From Oasisia sp. SBJ-2009 (lineage: Eukaryota; Annelida; Polychaeta; Sabellida; Siboglinidae): a DNA stretch of 64,000 nucleotides. The stretch lies in assembly GCA_964017155.1 (NCBI GenBank), contig OZ024857.1, positions 7,039,690 through 7,103,689 on the forward strand. The letters run 5' to 3'. The notes under the pieces were generated by a model that did no database searches, was not told the origin of the DNA, and saw only the letters and a list, made by a program, of their open reading frames with translations. This document shows, piece after piece, positions 26,201 to 48,100 of the stretch (positions are counted from its first letter, which is position 1; each line of letters opens with the position of its first letter). Both the position numbers and the translations under genes were made by a program.

Positions 26201-26819
26201 TGCATGCATGAACAATATTTGTGGGTGTCACAATTTGGTGCTGCAATTACGACTTCTACATAAACATGCTATGTTGGTGTGTTGTTAATTATCATGCCTG
26301 TTTGCAAACATATTCCGCGGCACTTTACAACATAGGACGGTGCCTGGCACATAGAATAAAAGCCACCATATGCGCGGACAAGCCACAGTTTCACACACCG
26401 ATAAGCATTGAATGCAACGTGTATATTCGTACAGTTCATTTTAAAATAACCATTCCGCAACACCATCGCTGTGACCTTGTATAAATACGACATTCTCTCT
26501 GTGAAAAAATCTAAATAAAATGCACTGAACTCTAAATACACCAGTCTCACTAACCCAAAGATGCAATGTCTCCAACCACTGTAACCTCACACTTTCCTCT
26601 GTGGATCTCACACAATTTTATTATATAAGTTTTCCATAAATTTGTGCCATCGTTTGCGTGCAGTTTCTCCACAGGTAATGGGCGTTTTGCTACACAACAA
26701 CATGCAACGTACGTTTCATCTCACTACTAGATTTGTTTAAAACACATCTGGCTGGTCGAACCAGGCGAGATTAACGACAGCTTCCGTCTCTCAGTTCCTG
26801 CTCTCTGTCATGTGATGTC
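23279..26819. other. Convergent intergenic region and 3' UTRs of DNAJC10 and beta-catenin
   Basis: The two genes point toward each other. No homologous protein was recognised. The 110- and 146-codon open frames (24224-24556 minus, 24802-25242 plus) have no known motif and overlap each other's region on both strands, so I treat them as chance. Confidence 0.6.
26617..26622 (-). terminator. Candidate polyadenylation signal for beta-catenin
   Basis: AATAAA on the minus strand about 200 nt after the stop at 26820. A second one near 25458 would give a longer 3' UTR. Confidence 0.4.
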
Positions 26820-35819
<9,000 letters not shown>

Positions 35820-35899
35820 CCTGCAACTTGCAAGTTCCCAGTGATTAGTCTGCAATACCTACTACTTGTACAAAATGTTAAATCCTGGCAATGTGCATC

Positions 35900-36113
35900 A
35901 GGGGTCGAAATACTGGCCGTCTGGTAGCCTTGGACTACCAGAAATTCGGTCGGACTACCGAAGATGAAGACAGCAGTAGTCTGATGGACTACCAGAACAT
36001 GTTTTGGTTGTCATGTTATTTTGCTTAAATCTGGGATAGATATATCCGAGGACTACCAGATTTCCCAACTAAGTAGGCCCGTAGACAATAATTGTGGAGT
36101 TATTTCTACCCCT
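35900..36113. mobile_element. MITE-like element with AGGGGTMGAAATA ends
   Basis: Left AGGGGTCGAAATA and right TATTTCTACCCCT are inverted repeats with one mismatch. Inside, GGACTACCAGA recurs four times. About 214 bp, just upstream of the first coding exon of beta-catenin. Confidence 0.6.
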
Positions 36114-37359
36114 ATACATATTGGACAGGTGTTACTACATACACCAAACTGATTTTTCAAATGTGATCTTCATGCTGGATTCTATCGTAATCATATAGAA
36201 CTATTTATTCTCATTAGTGATACAAAATTCATCTCCGTGGCTTGATTAGAAATTATGATTTTTATTTGTTTCCGACTATTTTCCGGCTTTTTACATCCTC
36301 GGCTTAAATTGATGAAATTGTATTTTGGGGCAGGTCACAGACAAAAACCATTATTGACTTAAAATAAATTTCTCTTATAAAATTAAGTATATCATATTTA
36401 CGTTAAGGTCATTTTTTGCAACTGTATTTTACTATGATCTAGTTTGTAGCTACATGGATAAGTACTCCTTTATTGTATTAACTTAAATTTTAAGCAGTGA
36501 GGAAGAACTCTGTTTGCCTTTTCTTCCCTTGTCTCAATTCGAAGACGAAGCTTCAATTACTCAGTTCCTGAAAACTAAGCTTGCATGGCTGCTAGGAACG
36601 GAGAAGCACATTTTGCAAGCATAAATAATCCTTGATTTAACATTTGCGACCACAATTGTTATTCTAATGCCATTCTAATTAGATGTGTTTGCTGTGCTGG
36701 TTGACAGCGTACCATTCATGCAAGATTGACAGGAACGAATCACGCTCAGTCGCCAACTCAGAGCGTTTACTCGGTTCACTCACGTGACCACACAAAACGG
36801 TATTTTTTAATGTTATCATCATCCATAACGCATCAATAAATTTCTTGCACAGATATGTATCTACCGGATTCTACCCTAATGTATTTCCTTTCAGATAATT
36901 GCCACAGTTAAATCATACATAGCGGAAATTAAAAAAAATTGATAGTCTGACCAGACCATAACAGAAGACAAATCATGTTTGTTTACATCTACCACTCACC
37001 TAATTTCAATATTTCTCACTGCACTAAACATATTCCTACAGTAAACACCAACTGGCAGTAAATATATATCCTAAAAATTACTGGCGAGATACTTCATTCA
37101 AAGTACAAACGTAGATACTACCGAATTCAACGATGTTTATTAGTGAGTTGTAACCTAAATATGTTCTGAATCCTATATGATTCTGAGTAAAATGTTGCAC
37201 TGATTACAACCAGTGGATAGCATTACTATGCAAATGTCCCAATCTAACCAGCTACAAACGATAATAACAATCTGCTACAATTCACTGGAAATTAATGACC
37301 GTTACACTAAGAAATATACAGGCATTGATAAACAGGCTTTCAATTAACCTTCTTACTTT

Positions 37360-37560
37360 GGAATGCTCAATTTGTTTGCAACAGCCTATCAATGTATATT
37401 TAGGGACACATGCGGAAAAGATGAACCAACTTCCAGCATATTGCCAATTAAACATCCGAAAAAGTTCATTTACATACCGATCTACTGATGTATGGAATAG
37501 TCTGCCACAGTCTGTGGTAGATGCTCCATCATTTTAAGTAAAAATTTATAAACTATGGAA
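37360..37560 (+). pseudogene. Second LINE reverse-transcriptase C-terminal fragment
   Basis: An open stretch contains IRKSSFTYRSTDVWNSLPQS and, past a TAA, VKIYKLWKN. This is the typical C-terminal end of non-LTR reverse transcriptases. Upstream RT motifs are missing, so it is a 5'-truncated dead copy. It lies upstream of beta-catenin. Confidence 0.65.
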
Positions 37561-38179
37561 AAATCATCCTATAAATAATTATTTTACTGCACCACCTCTA
37601 CTACAGACTGTGTCACATTTAGACGCATGCGCAGTCTCAACACAATGCTCAAGACAGAACTGGCACAAGAGGCAGGAATGCCTAATACAAGCCAGAAAAG
37701 GACCTGTAAGTATTGAAACAGTGTATCACATTATCAAGTGTGATGCATGTTTTTATACTGGATGAAAAATAACAGAATACATATTTGTAAATTCACAGAA
37801 TGTTGCTAAGTGCTGGAAACAACCGGAAGCAGTAGTTATAAAGGTGTCTACAATAATATGAAGCCACCACCATAATGAAAATGTGGTAAAAATTACCACA
37901 ATTTGACTTAATCCAGAAAGAAATTGTCTTCTACAATCAGAACCAAGGCAAAATGTCTTTGCTAATAATTCAGAATTGACCTATTCATTCCATTCATCAC
38001 CGCCCTAGTCCTAGATTAATATCAAGTTGTGTTAACAATGAACTGCTATTGTTAATGAAACAAATATTGACTTCAACATTCCATGTTTTATGAAAATTAA
38101 ATAGTCATAGGCGATTGATACGTCCATCTGATCGTGAAGGTATAAATGTATAAAATGCTGCTTTTGTTTTTTAGGTATC

Positions 38180-38300
38180 CGGTATCGAAACACGAACCAC
38201 CTCCAGTCCGGTATCCTGCCCCTGCCTACCTCCGAGTCAGACCTGTCGCGACTCCAGCGTGCTTGTAAATAAATTGGCCTCCTACAAAGACTAGTCTAAG
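38180..38300 (-). promoter_or_regulatory. Candidate beta-catenin 5' noncoding exon and promoter area
   Basis: The first coding exon of beta-catenin starts one base before its ATG, so a 5' exon is expected at higher coordinates. Around 38180-38300 base composition becomes more GC-rich, and the minus strand shows GACTCGGAG|gtaggc, a usable donor at 38230/38229. About 400 bp further out (38680-38692) is AAGATGGCG, the YY1-type motif common near metazoan start sites. An alternative donor, ATTAG|gtgagt, is near 37000. Choosing between them needs RNA data. Confidence 0.3.
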
Positions 38301-39839
38301 CGAAACAGGTACTGCTACCTGTATATCCGCGATAACTACATATACAACACCGCTTTGTAATTAAAGGAAATCGTTGCACGGTGACTCATTCTAGTCAACT
38401 AGTAGAAGCAAAGGTATGCCGTTCAATGATTCAGTGTATAATATACCCCCCCAGCTTTATACATTCAAGATTCATTTCCGGAAATGCTCGCCTTTTCAAA
38501 ACGTATAAATCTATGAAAACTGTACAAAAGAAGCAGAAAATATTGCAACGTACCGACGCTAGTAAGGTCAATGTCAATGCGAATTGCTCGCGTGATTCGT
38601 TTGCCCCACCAACCGCCTACTTATGTATCGAAAGAGTCACAATATAAGTCGAAATCTCATCAAACCTGGTCTACCAAGATGGCGTGCCAGGAACTTTTAC
38701 CGTGACGCACGCGCAGCAGCACCTGTCTAAATGTATATGTGCGCGTCAAGCTATAGTCCAGTGTGTAAACATTCACACAGTTTTAAGGTGTTAACTCCTC
38801 CAATAATGATATTTTGGCTTTAGCATATATGGTTTATATACATAATATTTTTTATTGGTACGTATAATCAAAGAAACAGCGGTAAATAGTTTTGCCCAGA
38901 CAATAGTCGACCTACTTTCGGCTTACGCTGCAATGTGATAAGGCCGACTCCGATTAGCATTGTTACAGGCCAATGGGTGCAACTGAATTGTTTACCCGAG
39001 GCCGCTTGAACTGACCAATCACATTCATTGTAGGTAAATTGATGCTGGCGAGCCATCTGTCATCCAGGTTATCCCAAATTCACACCACCTATTCGGAGCG
39101 TATACACGTCCCAAAAGTATGCACAAATGCAGCAGTCGTTCGTCTGCACATGTATGATTCAGTGTGAAAAAGTGTTATCTTGCAGGTATGCTTGTTTGTT
39201 GAAAGTGTGGGATACACAAACTGTATCAAAGACAAAGACAAACAAAAAAACAAAGACAGCTAGTATTCAAATTAATAAAAAATATTGAATTATATACAAA
39301 TTGTTTACAATTATTATATATGTTGTTGTACATATATAAATTTGGTAGGATTAGTAAACACATTTCATACAACTTGTGTACCATTACTATTCAAATTGTA
39401 TACAAAATTAAGGTAAACAACAACTTCTGCACCACTTGGCCTGTCTTTGCTGCTGTCAGATCAAGATCGATATCCGAGAGCTGTTGAAGTGCATGTTGCC
39501 TTGAATTGATATATGTTGCACCTAAACATATGTTGAGGGCTAATCTTAAATCTATAAAATTATCCCCATACAATATTACATCACATATATATTCAATGAA
39601 TATCGAGGGGCTATATATACTGACAGTACTGTGTGTGCATGCATATGTGTGTGCGTGTGCGTGTGTGTAGTGTGTGCATATGGTGTGTGTTGTGTGTGTG
39701 TAACAGCAGTACTACTTGGGTCTACCGGTTTACTTTGCCAAAGACTCGATCAGTTGTATTCGGGTTATTCCAAATTTGTGATTCGATAAAAACCCGGCCA
39801 ACTATCAAAAAAATATATCTGTAATATTTCAATAACCAT

Positions 39840-40060
39840 GATATTATCACTCCCTCCCTCCCTCCCTCCCTCCACCCTCTCTCTCTTCCTACCTCCATCC
39901 ATCCCTTCCTACCTCCCTCTCTCCCTCTTCCTCCGATCCTCCCTCCTCTGTCTTTACGTCACACTATATCTATCCCGTTTTCCCTATTCTCTCCCACTCT
40001 TCTCTGGTCATCTACACCCTTCTTCCTCCACATTTTCGCCCGTCACTCGTTTTTTACCCA
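39840..40060. repeat. CT-rich low-complexity tract (CTCC)n
   Basis: A pyrimidine-rich tract beginning CTCCCTCCCTCCCTCC lies about 1 kb from the larger polypyrimidine satellite and has a similar strand bias. Confidence 0.85.
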
Positions 40061-40919
40061 TTCTCTCATTAAGTTGCACATGGATTTGGTCATGGGTATT
40101 TGCACATATTCACACGAACGTCGAAGCTATTTATGCCATACAAAGCAATTGTGTAATACCTGCCTTGCTTCATTGACATTATCACAGTTTAACACAGACA
40201 ATGCAATCCGTCAATTGGTGCTGGATATTCTTGGCATACCTTGCGGCCTCCTGTAATGGTTTTGTTGCTATGCCAGAATGCAGGGGTTGACTACATTTAG
40301 TGTGCATGGGATGCAGCTGTAGATGTTTAATGAAGATCTACAATGGAAGGTTTTGGGAGCTTGAAAAAGTATGTATGCAGTAGAGCCATATAGCTTCTTA
40401 ATTGCTGTATACGGCAGGGCTCAGTTTTATTAGTGTGTTTCACCATGATCAAAATCATGGGGTGCAATACAATACGTTGGAGGTTTAGTTTGGGTCTTGA
40501 AATGGTCTATTTGAACTTTTTTTGGGGGGAGTATTAGCTACAGGGTGTATGGGTTGCAATTGGAGGTTTTTAAAGTTCAAGCAGTACGTTCATGTGGAGA
40601 TTTTTGGAAGCTTGCAATTTAACCCTCTCCTCAAACATCCCAACTGCAGGCCTGTAATAATTTTATTTTGCTTTTATTGTTTGGATAGGTCTGTCTCATG
40701 AAAACAGTAGAAACAGCATGTGTGTAACATTTGTAAATATATCCATATTACATGCCAAAGGGAAACATATAGTGAGGGGACACCTTGTCCCCATATGTTA
40801 AACATATTTTGAAATAAATACAAAAGATGCAACATAATATTAGCAATCCATTTTACCTAATTACAATAATGCATACGAATGTCATAAATGTGACAGCCAA
40901 AAAGAGAAAACCTTCCTCT

Positions 40920-42965
40920 CTGTCTGTTTTCCTCCATCATTGTCTGCCTCCCTCTTTCACTACCTCCCTTTCTGCCTTCCTGCCTCCTTACTACGCTGCC
41001 TGCCGGCCTCCCTCCCTCCTTCTCTCCATCCTTCCCCATCTGCTTGCTAGCCTCACTCTCTGCTTGCCTCCATCCATTCATCTATGCCTTCTTCCCTGCC
41101 TCCTTCCTCCATGCCTCCTTCCTCCATGCCTCCTCTTTCCCTGCCTCCTTCCTCCATCCTCCCTGCCTTGCCTTCTTCCCTGCCTCCTTCCTCCATGCCT
41201 CCTCTTTCCCTGCCTCCTTCCTCCATCTTCCCTGCCTCCTTCCTCCCTGGCTTGCCTCCTTCCTCACTTCCTCCTCCTTCCCTGCCTCTTTCTTCCATCT
41301 TCCCTGCCTCCTTCCTCCCTGGCTTGCCTCCTTCCTCACTTCCTCCTCCTTCTCTGCCTCCTTCGTCCATCTCCCCTGCCTCCTTTCTCCCTGGCTTGCC
41401 TCCTTCCTCACTTCCTCCTCCTTCCCTGCCTCTTTGTTCCTTCCTCCCTGCCTCCTTCCTCCCTGGCTTGCCTCCTTCCTCACTTCCTCCTCTTTCCCTG
41501 CCTCCTTCGTCCATCTTCCCTGCCTCCTTCCTCCCTGGCTTGCCTCCTTCCTCACTTCCTCCTCTTGCCCTGCCTCCTTCGTCCATCTTCCCTGCCTCCT
41601 TCCTCCCTGGCTTGCCTCCTTCCTCACTTCCTCCTCCTTCCCTGCTTCCTTCGTCCATCTTCCCTGCCTCCTTCCTCCCTGGCTTGCCTCCTTCCTCACT
41701 TCCTCCTCTTTCCCTGCCTCATTCGTCCATCTCCCCTGCCTCCTTCCTCCTCTTTCCCTGCCTCCTTCCTCATTTCCTCCTCTTTCCCTGCCTCCTTCCT
41801 CCCTGGCTTGCCTCCTTCCTCACTTCCTCCTCCTTCCCTGCCTCTTTCTTCCATCTTCCCTGCCTCCTTCCTCCCTGGCTTGCCTCCTTCCTCACTTCCT
41901 CCTCCTTCTCTGCCTCCTTCGTCCATCTCCCCTGCCTCCTTTCTCCCTGGCTTGCCTCCTTCCTCACTTCCTCCTCCTTCCCTGCCTCTTTGTTCCTTCC
42001 TCCCTGCCTCCTTCCTCCCTGGCTTGCCTCCTTCCTCACTTCCTCCTCTTTCCCTGCCTCCTTCCTCCCTGGCTTGCCTCCTTCCTCATTTCCTCCTCTT
42101 TCCCTGCCTCCTTCCTCCCTGGCTTGCCTCCTTCCTCACTTCCTCCTCTTTCCCTGCCTCTTTCTTCCATCTTCCCTGCCTCCTTCCTCCCTGGCTTGCC
42201 TCCTTCCTCACTTCCTCCTCTTTCCCTGCCTCCTTCGTCCATCTTCCCTGCCTCCTTCCTCCCTGGCTTGCCTCCTTCCTCACTTCCTCCTCCTTCCCTG
42301 CCTCCTTCGTCCATCTTCCCTGCCTCCTTCCTCCCTGGCTTGCCTCCTTCCTCACTTCCTCCTCTTTCCCTGCCTCCTTCGTCCATCTTCCCTGCCTCCT
42401 TCCTCCCTGGCTTGCCTCCTTCCTCACTTCCTCCTCCTTCCCTGCCTCCTTCGTCCATCTCCCCTGCCTCCTTCCTCCCTGCCTTGCCTCCTTCCTCATT
42501 TCCTCCTCTTTCCCTGCCTCCTTCCTCCCTGGCTTGCCTCCTTCCTCACTTCCTCCTCTTTCCCTGCCTCCTTCGTCCATCTTCCCTGCCTCCTTCCTCC
42601 TCTTTCCCTGCCTCCTTCGTCCATCTCCCCTGCCTCCTTCCTCCCTGCCTTGCCTCCTTCCTCACTTCCTCCTCTTTCCCTGCCTCCTTCCTCCCTGGCT
42701 TGCCTCCTTCCTCATTTCCTCCTCTTTCCCTGCCTCCTTCCTCCCTGGCTTGCCTCCTTCCTCACTTCCTCCTCTTTCCCTGCCTCTTTCTTCCATCTTC
42801 CCTGCCTCCTTCCTCCCTGCCTTGCCTCCTTCCTCACTTCCTCCTCCTTCCCTGCCTCCTTCGTCCATCTTCCCTGCCTCCTTCCTCCCTGGCTTGCCTC
42901 CTTCCTCACTTCCTCCTCTTTCCCTGCCTCTTTCTTCCATCTCCCCTGCCTCCTTCCTCCCTGCC
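40920..42965. repeat. Two-kilobase polypyrimidine satellite, 72-bp unit
   Basis: From about 41090 the plus strand repeats a 72-bp unit built from CCTGCCTCCTTCCTCC, CTGGCTTGCCTCC, TTCCTCACTTCCTCC and TTCGTCCATCT blocks, about 25 copies. It is preceded by less regular CT-rich sequence. The strand is almost entirely C and T. Stop codons need purines, so all plus frames stay open for up to 765 codons, and the minus strand is also open. These are compositional artefacts, not genes. It lies between PLEKHA8 and beta-catenin. Confidence 0.94.
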
Positions 42966-43121
42966 CAAAGTAATACGTTAAAATGTTCAGTATTTTCTAG
43001 ATGTAAATTGCTTGTAGCTGGTACTTTTTATTGCACATTACACACGTATATTGAACATTGCTGCTGCTGTGTAACTCAGCTAGTTAATACAAAACAAACT
43101 ACACATAATAACCATCATATG

Positions 43122-43132
43122 TGATTTTATTA
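43122..43132 (-). terminator. Candidate polyadenylation signal for PLEKHA8
   Basis: AATTAATAAAAT on the minus strand, about 1.37 kb after the PLEKHA8 stop and just before the polypyrimidine satellite. Nearer signals may exist. Confidence 0.35.
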
Positions 43133-44498
43133 ATTTTAATAACCATAAATCTCTAACACAAAACACAGTGTTATCTGATCTGATGAATCAAATGATCCTG
43201 AAAATGTGTAGTAATAAAGCTTGGATACCACCAATAAGTAATACCAATATAGATGAAATAGAACGTTGATAGTAATGTAAAATATTTCAATACAGTTGTT
43301 CAATATGGCGAGTGATTCAATATCATGGCTTCATGACTCAATTCACTCCAAAGGCGATTAACTCAGTAATGTGACGTAGCCTTGAAAATATAAATCTGTT
43401 TATAGTGATATTTAGGTATGGTTTTTGTTAATACACAGTATTCCAGTTAAACCAATAAACCCTTAGTATCATGCTTAGAATATCTGATATCCTGTAAAAT
43501 AGCAAATTTGATAACCACTATCAAATTACAACAGTACCATCCCATAAATACTGACCTGTCCAGCAGCTCAAATCCTTTCTACCTAACAAATCGTAACAGA
43601 CCACACAAATCATGGAATTGGATGCCCTAAAAGGGCAGGAACGTACGCATCATCAAACACATACGCATCATCAAACACACGCGTCATCAAACCTGACCTG
43701 TGACTGACAACATTAATGGCAGGGAACGTTTTAAGGCATTTTTCAGTAGTTCATATTTGAAATATGATTAACTGGTGCACTGTAGTGTATTTCTGGCCAA
43801 TATATGCCCTGCCACAGCAAGCTGAGTCTATTCTGCACACGAGCCAACAATAGTTCTCTAGACCATGTCCACTCGATTTTGTGATTTTGGCCGAAATTTG
43901 TACATTGTAATCTCATCTATCGATGCTCAGTTTATTTTCCTCAACAAATAATCCAAAGTAATAATATGAATGCATTAACTAACCCATAGATTAATACACA
44001 ATAGATAATATGAGTCAGTTTTTTTTTTATAGATTTGACTACATTAATTACATGTTTTTTTTAATATAAATTTGCAATACAGGGCGTATACAGGTGTATT
44101 AAAAATTTATCAAAAACTACACATCAAATATTTCATCAGATGAGAATACAATGTAGAATCCAGATCAGTTACAAAATGCCATATCAAAATGTTGCAACTT
44201 TCCCACAGTGCCAATGGTTCTATGCTGTGGCACGTGGTCCTAGCAAGCTGTGCTGTTGATGAAAATATGATCTGCACCCAGTCAAGCATTTAAACTTGCA
44301 TTTTGGCACACAGTGTAATAGCTACCCTCAGAGAAGGGTATTAGGTTTTTTTTCACAATACACTCCTTGTCACAAACTCTCACCACTCTGCATACACATA
44401 GTCTGTTTAAACACATTTGGCAACCTGTCAAAAATTTGCTAATACAAGCAACCACACCCATGCGTGAGGTCTACAGTGGTTGGTCAGGGAACCACTCC

Positions 44499-45076
44499 CT
44501 ACACCTTGTCAGTAAACTCAAGTCCACAAGATGTGAAGAAATCATTCAGGATAGCTATGATGTCTTTCTGTGCTGTAGTGTAGAGGTCAATCTCTTTCAA
44601 GATGGCTGCCTCCAAGGTCATGTCATTGATATGTGCGGGTGAGACTCCAATAAATTGCAAGAATTCTCTCCGTGTTGGCATCGACTTTAGGACCATCTGT
44701 AATGAAGATATCCATTAATCTTTAATGGTTCATTAAACTAACTTAAATTAGAAAATATACAGAAAAAGAGTAATATTAATGCATAAAATAGGTACATGTC
44801 AATGGAGTTGTGCTCAGTGGGTACACTTAGTTAGTGTCTGATTACAATGAACAAAATATACACAAAATATTTTTTTGGTCAACCTTTTATTCTTTACAAA
44901 TTATAAAAATAGTCGCTATAAAACTTATTTAGTTGGTGATAGTCAGCAGACTGAAAGAAAGCATTTGAGTGTCTACATCAAACAAATAAAATCATTATCA
45001 ATTGTGTTGTGAAACTAAAAAAAAATACTACTACTGTGTAATAAAAAAAATTGAACATATAAATATATATATACAG

Positions 45077-45109
<33 letters not shown>

Positions 45110-48100
45110 CATGCGTGCACGTGCACGCGCATGTCAACATGAAAGTGAATAAATTAGTGACAGTGAGCTGGCAATGCACTTGAGTTAACAGTAAATATAC
45201 TAAATCAAATGATCTTGCAAAATATGATATAAATGGCTGATTAACTACCAACTCCAGGAACAGTTTTAAGGTTTTAAAATGACAAGTGAAATGGGAGAAA
45301 CATATAGAAACATAATCAAGCCGATTTGTAAAACCTTTATGTTGAGGTAACAGAATTCCACTGGAAATTACTCATCTGTGTAGCCCAGGCCCACAGACGA
45401 TGACTTGGCACATCTACTCACCTTAAAGGCACCTCTTACTACGTAGCTGTGGAAGTCTTTGAGAGTCTTGCTATAGACAGTGTTGGCAATCACTGTGAGG
45501 TCATCTGTCGTGGAGGCAAACTCCACTAGGAACTCACAGCAGAACTCAATAGCCCTGTGCGAACCAGAATATTTAGTCAGATATGCATGGGAAAGTACAT
45601 GCTATCATCTCACTAATTATAAATGCAAAAATATTATGTTGCGCCTAAGTAAAACTCTCTTTGGTAGCATTTACAACAACACTCAATATTCTAAAGAAAG
45701 TAATAACAATAATAATAGAAATAATGGAAGTAAGATTACCTAAGACGGTATTAAACATTACCTTGTTAGGTAACACATGAGCATATTTGCAACTAATATG
45801 CAGTGAATCTGACTTAGTGGACGCCTGAAAAGAGCAACAGTTTGTCTCCCAGTAGCTCAGTGGGTGAGTGTTCAGAGCTTGGACCTTTGACTGAGAGAAC
45901 CCGGACTCACATCCTGTGTGTGGCACTGAACATTGGCCATGTCTGTTCACTCCACATTGCTCCAGTTTTCTCAGTTGTATGAATGTTTACCTGGCTAAAG
46001 ACAGTGGTGGATACGTGTGCACAGATACAATTTGTGCATGAATGCTTCCCAGAGAAGTTGAGTCTTCAATTGAACATGTGTGTCAGAGAGCAAAGTGTTC
46101 GCAGCAATAAAGTGCTTTGAGCAGCAATTAATGCTTTAAGGCTGCTTATATCACCACAGTCTATAGCCACTAGTCAGGTACTCATTCATACAGCTGAGTG
46201 AACTGGAGCAATGTACAATAAACAATTTAACTAAGATTCTAAATGACAGTGTAGGATTCGAACCTGGAATATCCTGGTCTGACGCATCAATCAATATACA
46301 CTGTACACTTTTGTACCATGTCAGTATGCTCTGAGAGGAATGTTGGGCATACTTTACCAATAAAACTCGACAATGCATATTTATGACGATTGTTCTACAT
46401 TATAGATTATCATATTATTTACTATATAGCTTCAATGTCTACTGCTGCGTACCTCTTGAGCCACAGGAGGGCAATGGTGGCAGAGCGAGAATCACGGCAT
46501 TGTCCCGCTTTGATCTCAAATTCAACTATCTGCTGCAGCGTATCAAACTGCACTGGATTCATGGAATACTTCTTGTGGATTTTCTAAAAGAAAACCAATA
46601 CATAGTCAATATTTGTTTGTGCAACATCTATTGTATACAAATCTGATGTAGCTTATTTAAAGATTCCCACTATCTGTTCGATATGCACATACATTATTTT
46701 GTGGAACCCTGTTTGTCCTCACATGTGTCATATGATTAAAGAGTCACTAATTACTACCAGGAACTCAAGATTCAAAAGATTTTATTGTCCGTTTAAAACA
46801 TCACATTAAAAACAAATTTGTTTCTTCAATTACACATTAAAATGCCAGTAATAAGATTGGTGATCCATATTTTACAATTTATTTAAATATCAACATAACA
46901 TATGTTGGTATATGTATACCAAAGCAGTGTAGAATTGCTGTAGTCAACAGACTGATAATACATTGATAACAAACATGCACGCACACAAGCATGCACACAC
47001 ACATGAAAATGTTTTTACAGGTCAATGAAAGTGTATTCAAAAATAAAATAAGGAAAAGATTTGACAACATGCACCATTAAACAAATAATTTATAAATAGT
47101 TTTATTTCATACAACTTTATGTTGAAAAATTGACACAACAAAATTAATGTTGCACATAATCCTATTTCAAAGAATACTTAACAGAGAATTTAAATAAAAA
47201 AGTTGCACGAGGTTTGATTTATATTATATATATTATATTATACAGCACACACTATATATATATATATACATATATATATATGTATATATTATATATATAT
47301 ATAGACATGTTGTTCCCACACACTTACGTTAATGTTTGCTGCCATGTCCAGTTTCACCGGAGCAAAACCTGTAGGATTCAACCTGTCTGAAACGCAGTGA
47401 GTAAATATGTTGAAGAAGAACTTAAATGCAATGCCATTTCACTATTTGCATCACTGTTTTGCAAAGTTATTAAATTGTTTTTATTAAGATGCATGCTGCT
47501 ATACGTTGCATCATTTTTTTTTTTTTTTGACAAGGTTTAATTTCATGCCAACTGCTTTCACATGTAACTTATTTACTTGAAGTTCCCTAAATGCACTTTC
47601 ATGAATGGCTCTTTGCATCATCATTGGTACTGGTATGGTGTGGTTCTGATTTGTGTATTTTATGAAATGCTTATAAATTGTGTGTGCTTTGCAAAAACAT
47701 AATATAAAAGTGTGATACAGATGTATGGAGACAAAGGGTATGGATGGGGGATGAATTTGATGTTTATCAGCTAAAGTTAACATAATTAATTCACTTATGC
47801 AACATTACTTAATGGTAACTTAAAAGAAATTGACTACTCTGTGTTATTACCAGCTTTCTGAAAGCTTATCACTGAAATCAGAAGCATATTTAACTTAACA
47901 AGAATGCCAATGTAACAGAATAAATATAAAGACAAACCAATGTCAATGTGTGTAAGTTTTATTACAGAACATTTTGTGGATGTGGGCACTGATTGGAGAT
48001 ATTTCTGACTTACCAAAAACAGGCAATATGCTTCCACAGGCGTCTAGGAAGGTCTCAGTGGGCACTCCACTGTCAGGGCGCAGCTCAATGTCTGTGAAAC

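Larger units (their letters stand above)
38301..44498. other. Intergenic region between beta-catenin (5' end) and PLEKHA8 (3' end)
   Basis: Apart from the YY1-like motif, the CT tract and the polypyrimidine satellite, I see no gene. A three-copy ACGCATCATCAAACACA repeat occurs near 43645-43695. Confidence 0.6.

Noticed and set aside
40827..43124. A 765-codon Pro/Ser/Leu-rich open frame, and other long frames on both strands
   Set aside because: The DNA is a polypyrimidine tandem repeat in which stop codons are almost impossible. All frames are open and no domain is present.
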